Under the pieces are notes generated by a model. That model saw nothing but the letters and a program-made list of their open reading frames with translations. It was not told the DNA's origin and did no database searches. A program made the position numbers and the translations under genes. A stretch of 12,281 bases of DNA. It comes from Ktedonobacter sp. 13_1_20CM_4_53_11 (GTDB lineage: Bacteria > Chloroflexota > Ktedonobacteria > Ktedonobacterales > Ktedonobacteraceae). Positions within the stretch are counted from its first letter, which is position 1, and the number at the start of each line of letters is the position of its first letter. The stretch spans positions 3,028-15,308 of the forward strand of contig MNIY01000030.1 in NCBI GenBank assembly GCA_001919995.1. Direction: 5' to 3'. Positions 7,852 to 12,281 of the stretch are shown piece after piece.

Positions 7852-9162
7852 ATGCAAGAACTCCAAAAGGGAAACCGGTGTATAGTTGTCCTAGTAAAGA
7901 AAGGGACGGTTCTAATCGTGAAAAATGCCGAGCGGAAACGCACATCCTTGGTGGCTAATCTGGGCGATATCAACCGACCTTTGCGTGTTCGACCTGTACG
8001 CGTCATGGGACGCGAGTGGTGGGCGGTGGATGCTGAAGACACCTGGCCTGGCATGGTAATGGACCTGCGTCGTTTGGGCTTTGAGTCGATGGCATGGGAG
8101 GATGAGGTACTGGTGCGTGAAAGTGCACCTGCCTACGAACCGCAGATGGAGGGGCCGGCTGCTCCTGGAGGGCTGAAGCCATTTCCACTGATTCATCCAA
8201 CAATACAGATCCGCAAGGAATCATATTCACCCAATTACGCTGATTTTGGTTATTTGGATGATAATCTGCGCAACAATATGCAGCATTCCATATCTATGAT
8301 GGATGTCTCAAGTGGGTACCTTTGCTATTATCAACCCGCTAAGCTATCGTTAAAACTTCAACTGGTAGGAATGAAAACGATGTCTACAACCGAATCATCA
8401 CAATCTCACTCTCGTGTATTGAGGCAAACTGCGATAGGTGCGCTCCTGATCCATGGTTTGAATGGTACACCAGAAGAAATGGCCGAGATGGAGAGCTTTC
8501 TCCAGGCAAAAGGCATCATCACTGAAAATATATTGTTACCAGGGCACGGAGTACCTGTGCGAGAAATGGCATCCCTTGGCTGGGAGGATTGGGCAAATGC
8601 TGTGCGCCGCGAATTGCGCTTACTCAAACAGCGTTGTGAATATGTGTTTCTCGTTGGGCATTCGCTTGGAGGTGCCTTAGCCTTGCACGTCGCTGCACAC
8701 GAGGAAGTGACCGGTATTGTGACGATGTGCGCTCCCCTCCATATGTATCCCGGTTTAAAGCGACTGGTTGGCATCGTCAGTCGAATTACCCCTATGCTTC
8801 CCAGGCTGCACGATGACGTGCGAGATCCAGGGGCTCGTCGACGCTATAACAGGAATGTCTATCGTCTGGCTCCTGTTGCGCCGGTTTACAGTATGTTACA
8901 ATTTTTACCACAACTACGAGGGGAGCTACCTCGCATAACTGTCCCCATACTGATTATGACCGCAATCAATGATCATGTGGTCCCCGCCCGTGATGGGCGT
9001 GAGATCTACCGATTGATTGGTTCGCACGATAAGCACCTCCTCACGTTACACCGCTCCTATCATATGATAATGATGGATCATGATCGTGAGGAGGTCTTTG
9101 CCAAAACCAGCGCTTTTATTTTGCGGCATGCCGGTAAAGTGCAGCCGCATTCAAGAAAGTAG
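7852..9162 (+). CDS. serine carboxylesterase / monoacylglycerol-lipase-like alpha/beta hydrolase with unexplained N-terminal extension
   Basis: The 436-codon frame has two parts. Residues about 190-436 form an Est30/monoacylglycerol-lipase type hydrolase: oxyanion loop LLIHGLNGTPEEM, LPGHG, nucleophile S271 in GHSLGGALAL, acid D374 (MTAINDHVVP) and H404 (SYHMIMMDHD). That part alone has the usual size of about 247 residues and a complete triad, so it should be active on short acyl esters in the cytosol. Residues 1-175 match nothing I recognise. They contain a well-formed stretch rich in Trp and acidic residues (GREWWAVDAEDTWPG, LRRLGFESMAWEDEVLVRE) and then a poorly structured region (about 95-175). 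The ATG at 7852 has no good ribosome site, whereas ATG at 8380 has one. Either the gene is a fusion, or the hydrolase is translated from 8380 and a separate small gene has lost its stop. The strand and frame of the hydrolase part are certain. Confidence 0.85.
   Translation: MQELQKGNRCIVVLVKKGTVLIVKNAERKRTSLVANLGDINRPLRVRPVRVMGREWWAVDAEDTWPGMVMDLRRLGFESMAWEDEVLVRESAPAYEPQMEGPAAPGGLKPFPLIHPTIQIRKESYSPNYADFGYLDDNLRNNMQHSISMMDVSSGYLCYYQPAKLSLKLQLVGMKTMSTTESSQSHSRVLRQTAIGALLIHGLNGTPEEMAEMESFLQAKGIITENILLPGHGVPVREMASLGWEDWANAVRRELRLLKQRCEYVFLVGHSLGGALALHVAAHEEVTGIVTMCAPLHMYPGLKRLVGIVSRITPMLPRLHDDVRDPGARRRYNRNVYRLAPVAPVYSMLQFLPQLRGELPRITVPILIMTAINDHVVPARDGREIYRLIGSHDKHLLTLHRSYHMIMMDHDREEVFAKTSAFILRHAGKVQPHSRK
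8366..8382 (+). promoter_or_regulatory. internal ribosome site and alternative start of the esterase
   Basis: TAGGA (8366-8370) lies 9 bases upstream of the in-frame ATG at 8380, which would give MSTTESSQSHSRVLRQ and then the first hydrolase strand. This start yields a 260-residue esterase of normal family length. The ATG at 8371 is too close to the site to use it. Confidence 0.45.
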
Positions 9163-9293
9163 GTATCTTCCAGTACGAGATAAGATCAAATTGCTTACTG
9201 AGGCGACTAAGTTGAGGTGTGTTCTACCTCGTTGGCTATCTCCTGGCCGGTTAGGACGTACCGTTTTAAAGAATGTAACAACTCTCTCTATCT

Positions 9294-9323
9294 TTGAACA
9301 AACTTGCTATACCCTGCTATAAT
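9294..9323 (+). promoter_or_regulatory. extended -10 promoter for the recombinase-like gene
   Basis: A perfect TATAAT at 9318-9323 is preceded by TGC (extended -10), and TTGAAC at 9294-9299 lies 18 bases upstream. Transcription would start near 9330, leaving a leader of about 55 bases. The earlier part of this 223-base spacer (9163-9290) shows no ORF and no terminator with a T-run, only a weak GAGGT/ACCTC hairpin at 9214-9230. Confidence 0.65.
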
Positions 9324-9340
9324 GAAATACATAAGAGCGT

Positions 9341-9377
9341 TATAAGGGTAACCATCGTAGTTACCCGGCTATAAGGG
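9341..9377 (+). promoter_or_regulatory. leader hairpin flanked by TATAAGGG direct repeats
   Basis: A perfect 7-base inverted repeat, GGGTAAC (9346-9352) and GTTACCC (9360-9366) with a 7-base loop, sits in the leader. TATAAGGG occurs at 9341-9348 and again at 9370-9377; the second copy supplies part of the ribosome site (AAGGGAG, 9373-9379, 6 bases before the ATG). It could be an operator or a translational control element. Confidence 0.4.
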
Positions 9378-9385
9378 AGTGACTG

Positions 9386-10417
9386 ATGGAGAAGGACACT
9401 CAACATGAAAGCCAGGCTGCAGGTATATCGGACACGAATACCATCGTAACTGACGACACCACCGTTTTACAAAGTAACCTTTTTACTGACGCGGCAACGG
9501 TCATAACGGAGCCACCAGATCCTTTAGAAACACCTTATCCACCTCTGGTTCGTACCAATCCGCTTACTGACCAGTCTAGCCTGGCAGCGTGCGCCATACC
9601 GTATCAACAAGAACTTCTGCTGCGTGGAAAATCAAACTATACAGTTACCTGTTTCCTCTCAGACCTGAAAATGTTTAGTCGCTTTGTTGGCCAGGATACT
9701 CCTGTAGGGCGTATTACCAAGGAGCAACTTACAGACTGGCTTATGAAGCTGAAATTTGGCAACAAGGGACAGACACCTGCTCCCAAAACCATGGCTCGCC
9801 GCGTCACCTTCCTCAAAAATTTCTTCTCGTGGTTAGCTCACGAAGGTATAATTCGAGAAGATCCTTCCGCAAGCCTGGTTTTGGAACGACCTTTACCTCC
9901 ACTACCAGAGCTATTGTTCGAGGATGAGATACAACGCCTGTTAAGTGCGGCAGCAGATGACCCTCGCTGTCACTGTCTGCTCTATCTTGTCCTCTACGCA
10001 GGCTTGAAGAAGGAAGAGGTGATGGGTTTAAAACTCAGTCACATCGACCTTTCTGATGAACAGGTTCCTATGATTACCATCCACTTTGCACCATCGACCG
10101 GGAAACAGCATCGTGAGAGGCGCCTTGCTCTTCCTGCCGAATTCACCACTATCTTCAAGGAGTATCAGGCAAAATATCATCCTACCAATGAGCTGTTTGA
10201 TTGCACTGACCGCAACCTGAACTATATCCTGGGGAGAGCAGTGAAAGCTGCTGGTATACAAAAGCGGGTCACGTTGCAATTGCTCCGCGATACTTTCGCC
10301 GTCCGGCAGCTCAAGGCAGGTGTGACACCAGAAACATTGCGCGAAAAACTAGGTCTCTCTGACGAAGCCTGGTTAGAATCGCGCGAAAAATATCGCCGCC
10401 TGGCCTTCGCCAGGTAA
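9386..10417 (+). CDS. tyrosine recombinase/integrase-like protein with degenerate catalytic site
   Basis: The 343-residue product has an acidic Thr-rich N-terminal tail (about 1-65), a SAM-like core-binding domain (about 68-165; QELLLRGKSNYTVTCFLSDLKMF, then ARRVTFLKNFFSWLAHEG) and a catalytic domain of the Xer/phage-integrase fold (about 172-340). Alignment by eye to the family motifs keeps the beta-hairpin lysine (K240, TGKQHRER) and arginine II (R301, LLRDTFA). Arginine I is replaced by K208 (AGLKKEE, usually GLRxxE), the HxxR histidine by Q298, and the LGH histidine by L324 (LGLSD). The only nearby tyrosine, Y336, lies about three residues later than usual. The fold assignment is secure but recombinase activity is doubtful. 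No attachment sites, excisionase or phage genes adjoin it. Start: ATG at 9386 with AAGGGAG 6 bases upstream. It could be a DNA-binding or architectural derivative. Confidence 0.85.
   Translation: MEKDTQHESQAAGISDTNTIVTDDTTVLQSNLFTDAATVITEPPDPLETPYPPLVRTNPLTDQSSLAACAIPYQQELLLRGKSNYTVTCFLSDLKMFSRFVGQDTPVGRITKEQLTDWLMKLKFGNKGQTPAPKTMARRVTFLKNFFSWLAHEGIIREDPSASLVLERPLPPLPELLFEDEIQRLLSAAADDPRCHCLLYLVLYAGLKKEEVMGLKLSHIDLSDEQVPMITIHFAPSTGKQHRERRLALPAEFTTIFKEYQAKYHPTNELFDCTDRNLNYILGRAVKAAGIQKRVTLQLLRDTFAVRQLKAGVTPETLREKLGLSDEAWLESREKYRRLAFAR
10399..10414 (+). other. hairpin in the last codons of the recombinase-like gene
   Basis: CCTGGC-CTTC-GCCAGG is a perfect 6-base stem with a tetraloop ending one base before the stop codon. 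No T-run follows, so it is not a standard intrinsic terminator. It might still stabilise the 3' end between these convergent genes. Confidence 0.35.
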
Positions 10418-10456
10418 GTATATTCGTGTTCGTGCGAGATGAGCAATCCTTTTTCT

Positions 10457-11098
10457 TTATTGGGGCCTGGCTTGCCTGGGCGGCATCTGCTGTTGTGATT
10501 GGACTGTAGTATATGAGACGAGCTTTGCTTTACGGTTCAATGCGTTGTTCAAAAGAATGGCATTGAGAACAATACCGCCAATAGCCAATGGGAGATTACA
10601 AAAAATGATGCCAAAGCCCAGCGTAAAAATAGCTATCATGATGGCTAGAGGCCAAAAAAGTGCGAAGCTACAAATAAGTAATACGACTCCTATGGTTGTT
10701 TCACCTGCTATGAGCCAGCCAACGCCATAAATGCCAAAGAGAGAGAGAAAGATCTCCGCGAGGAGTGCCCCTCTATTATAATTGCTTGAGGAAGTTGTGA
10801 AAGTATTGACAACCGTAACATTTATTGAGCCAGGTTGAGGTTGATACGCAGTCTGTGCATAATATGCTGGCCCAGAGCCAAAATCCTGTTTTGGCGGCGG
10901 CGGATAGCTTACTGCCTCTACCGGCTCTGAATTTTGCAGTGGGGTGTAACCCTGCTCATATGTTGGCATCGGTTGAGGATTATCGTCCTCTCTGGAAGGA
11001 TACCGTCCATAGCTGGTTGGCGGTTGGATCACTGTACCGCAGGAAGGGCAAATTGCAGCATTGGCAGATATCTCTTTTCCACAGCGTTCGCAAATCAT
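10457..11098 (-). CDS. zinc-ribbon membrane protein, TM2-like
   Basis: The 213-residue product starts with a CxxC...CxxC zinc ribbon (C3, C6, C17, C20; ICERCGKEI and ICPSCGTVI). A Pro/Tyr/Gln-rich flexible linker (about 25-105) is followed by a hydrophobic region of about three membrane helices (roughly 110-131, 134-158, 160-186) and a polar Gln-rich tail. The first two helices with FGIYGVGWLIAGETTIGVVLL recall the layout of TM2-domain proteins, but the HRFY-type motif is absent, so the link is tentative. The function is unknown; such proteins often place a zinc ribbon at the inner face of the membrane. Start: ATG at 11098 with AAGGA 11 bases upstream. It lies 44 bases downstream of comEC on the same strand and converges on the recombinase-like gene 39 bases away. 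Confidence 0.85.
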   Translation of the reverse strand: MICERCGKEISANAAICPSCGTVIQPPTSYGRYPSREDDNPQPMPTYEQGYTPLQNSEPVEAVSYPPPPKQDFGSGPAYYAQTAYQPQPGSINVTVVNTFTTSSSNYNRGALLAEIFLSLFGIYGVGWLIAGETTIGVVLLICSFALFWPLAIMIAIFTLGFGIIFCNLPLAIGGIVLNAILLNNALNRKAKLVSYTTVQSQQQMPPRQARPQ

Positions 11099-11122
11099 GT
11101 TACATTATTTCCTTTTTCCATC

Positions 11123-11147
11123 GTAGATCCCTGGTCTACTCATTATA
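11123..11147 (-). promoter_or_regulatory. candidate -10 box and inverted repeat before the zinc-ribbon gene
   Basis: On the minus strand a perfect TATAAT (11147-11142) overlaps the comEC stop codon, with no good -35 box at normal spacing. A 5-base inverted repeat GTAGA/TCTAC (11123-11139) lies at the expected transcript start. The zinc-ribbon gene may have its own promoter as well as read-through from comEC. Confidence 0.3.
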
Positions 11148-12281
11148 CGTTCATGCTCCATCCCCGGTTACTACAGTTGAACTCTATTGTACCAACCTGT
11201 GCCGTTTGTTCAATTTGCCATGTTGCTCCTCTGGAAAGCGCTGAAGGGAGTGGATTGATGACCGATGCCGTGCCATCCTTGCGTTGTTTTGCGCTTAGAG
11301 CCGCAGGAGTTATAACGATGACTGAGGGTTTAACTTCCTGGAGAAGATCGCTCAATTCTGTTGGAAATACTTTGCCTACCTCTGCGACGACCTGCACTAT
11401 TTCTGCCTGCAAATAGTCAGGAGCTATATCGCTGAGTAGACCATTAAGAGCATATTTGCTCATAGCTGACGCACCTAAGAAAAGCAGGCGCAAACCCGGT
11501 GTGAAAAGGCGCACTATCAGTCCGTTATCTACTTCCTCGTTGACTCCCTTGTGCAAGGATGAGCGAGGCCAGAACACTTGCAACGCGACCTGACTTCCTA
11601 CAGCGATCGTTGCACCCTGTCGAATTTCGACGTAGCGAAGATTACGCTCGGAAATCGTGCGCCTCAACAGGGCATATCTTACGCTTGGGTGAAGCATCCC
11701 GGCATCTACTACTTCGCCAACCTGGAAACGGGTTATAACATCTTGTAATCCAGCCAGGTGATCAGCTTTTTGTGTGGTCGATATGACCACGTCGATTGTG
11801 CGCTGCCAGGGGAGCAGGCGGCTATCAAGCTCCTGTGCTAGCGACGTAGCATCCATCCCGCCATCAATCAGCGCAATCTTGTTATCTGGAGTTTGAATCA
11901 AGACAGCTTCACCTTGTGGTTGCTGGTTGGCAGGGCCAACATTGAGAAAAGAGATCGTTGTCTTCCCATCGGATTTTGCCGCCAGGGCCGTCGCACCTGT
12001 TGCAAGAATGACGACAAGCGCTGCACTCAAATACACTATAAACCTTGTACGTCGAGACAGCAACGCCGGGGTGGCAGCATGGTTTTGTTTCCTCTCAGAT
12101 GGCCACATATATATGATGGTGCCGACGACTAAACAGAGAAGCACATAATAGCACCAGGCTAATCCAGTATTCGCGTTGCTTACATTTATGAAAGCGCCTG
12201 GAAGTATTGAACATGCTGTCACGATCTTGTCGATATACCAGAGCACAGGCCAGGCAACCCAGCCACAGAGCATACCAAGTG
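11143..12281 (-). CDS. comEC: ComEC/Rec2 competence protein, C-terminal part (partial at window edge)
   Basis: The frame is open through the right edge, so this is the 3' part of a longer gene. Numbering from the methionine at 12273, residues 1-100 hold the last membrane helices of the DNA-uptake channel (about 40-57 and 78-98, with SILPGAFINV before them). Residues about 104-376 have the secondary-structure order of the ComEC metallo-beta-lactamase-like domain: ISFLNVG, GEAVLIQTPDNKIALIDGG, IDVVISTTQKADHLAGL, NEEVDNGLIVRL, LRLLFLGASA and the terminal QVGTIEFN strand. ComEC moves single-stranded DNA across the membrane during transformation, and its external MBL domain is proposed to degrade the other strand. 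Here the metal-binding motifs are altered: THPxADH reads STTQKADH (first His to Thr, first Asp to Lys), TGD reads LGA, and the usual HHG is missing from EIVQVVAEVG. The nuclease domain is therefore probably inactive. Alternative: a stand-alone membrane MBL-like protein, but the upstream membrane segments fit ComEC. Confidence 0.85.
   Translation of the reverse strand, partial: LGMLCGWVAWPVLWYIDKIVTACSILPGAFINVSNANTGLAWCYYVLLCLVVGTIIYMWPSERKQNHAATPALLSRRTRFIVYLSAALVVILATGATALAAKSDGKTTISFLNVGPANQQPQGEAVLIQTPDNKIALIDGGMDATSLAQELDSRLLPWQRTIDVVISTTQKADHLAGLQDVITRFQVGEVVDAGMLHPSVRYALLRRTISERNLRYVEIRQGATIAVGSQVALQVFWPRSSLHKGVNEEVDNGLIVRLFTPGLRLLFLGASAMSKYALNGLLSDIAPDYLQAEIVQVVAEVGKVFPTELSDLLQEVKPSVIVITPAALSAKQRKDGTASVINPLPSALSRGATWQIEQTAQVGTIEFNCSNRGWSMNV

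Noticed and set aside
10399..10414. Intrinsic terminator at the end of the recombinase-like gene
   Set aside because: The stem is perfect, but it lies within the coding sequence and no T-run follows, so it is listed only as a hairpin.
9386..10417. Integrase as part of a prophage, integron or transposon
   Set aside because: No flanking direct or terminal repeats, attachment-like sequence, tRNA, excisionase or phage gene is seen, and the active site looks degenerate.
10825..11416. Plus-strand frames of 139 and 160 codons opposite the zinc-ribbon and comEC genes
   Set aside because: Both overlap minus-strand genes with recognisable motifs and themselves lack domains, so they are antisense shadows.

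Overview
The window reads as a piece of chromosome from a multicellular, soil-type Chloroflexota bacterium, most likely of the Ktedonobacteria group. This is an inference from style, not from a marker gene. Pointers are a Ser/Thr protein kinase with a Thr-Ala rich stalk and an extracellular lectin-like domain, a NarL-type two-component pair with a multi-pass GAF sensor, a zinc-ribbon membrane protein, and mid-GC coding sequence with AT-richer spacers. No rRNA, tRNA, CRISPR array or insertion sequence was seen, and no spacer exceeds 300 bases.

Left third (1-4933, + strand): a tight run of an AtzB/MtaD-type metal-dependent deaminase or hydrolase, a transmembrane Ser/Thr kinase (1534-3510), and a dihydropyrimidinase/D-hydantoinase (3533-4933). 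Gaps are 38 and 22 bases. The tail of a further gene may lie at 3-83. The two amidohydrolases suggest breakdown of purines, pyrimidines or other cyclic amides. The kinase between them is unexpected.

Middle (4942-7602, - strand): a convergent operon encoding a membrane histidine kinase followed by its LuxR/NarL response regulator. It has a good promoter (TTGACA-N17-CATACT) and a perfect 8-2-8 palindrome just upstream of it. Facing away, 7852-9162 (+) encodes a serine esterase of the Est30/monoacylglycerol-lipase type carrying an unexplained N-terminal segment of about 175 residues. It may be a fusion or two overlapping translation units.

Right third: 9386-10417 (+) is a tyrosine recombinase-like protein with several catalytic positions substituted, expressed from a strong extended -10 promoter with a hairpin leader. 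Convergent to it, on the - strand, are the 3' end of a ComEC/Rec2 DNA-uptake channel gene, cut by the window edge, and then a zinc-ribbon membrane protein. The metallo-beta-lactamase-like domain of this ComEC has lost essentially all the metal-ligand motifs that can be placed by eye.

The strongest leads are two likely pseudo-enzymes side by side (the recombinase-like protein and the ComEC nuclease domain), the esterase fusion, and the kinase embedded in a nucleobase/hydantoin catabolic operon. No complete novel defence system or mobile element is visible.
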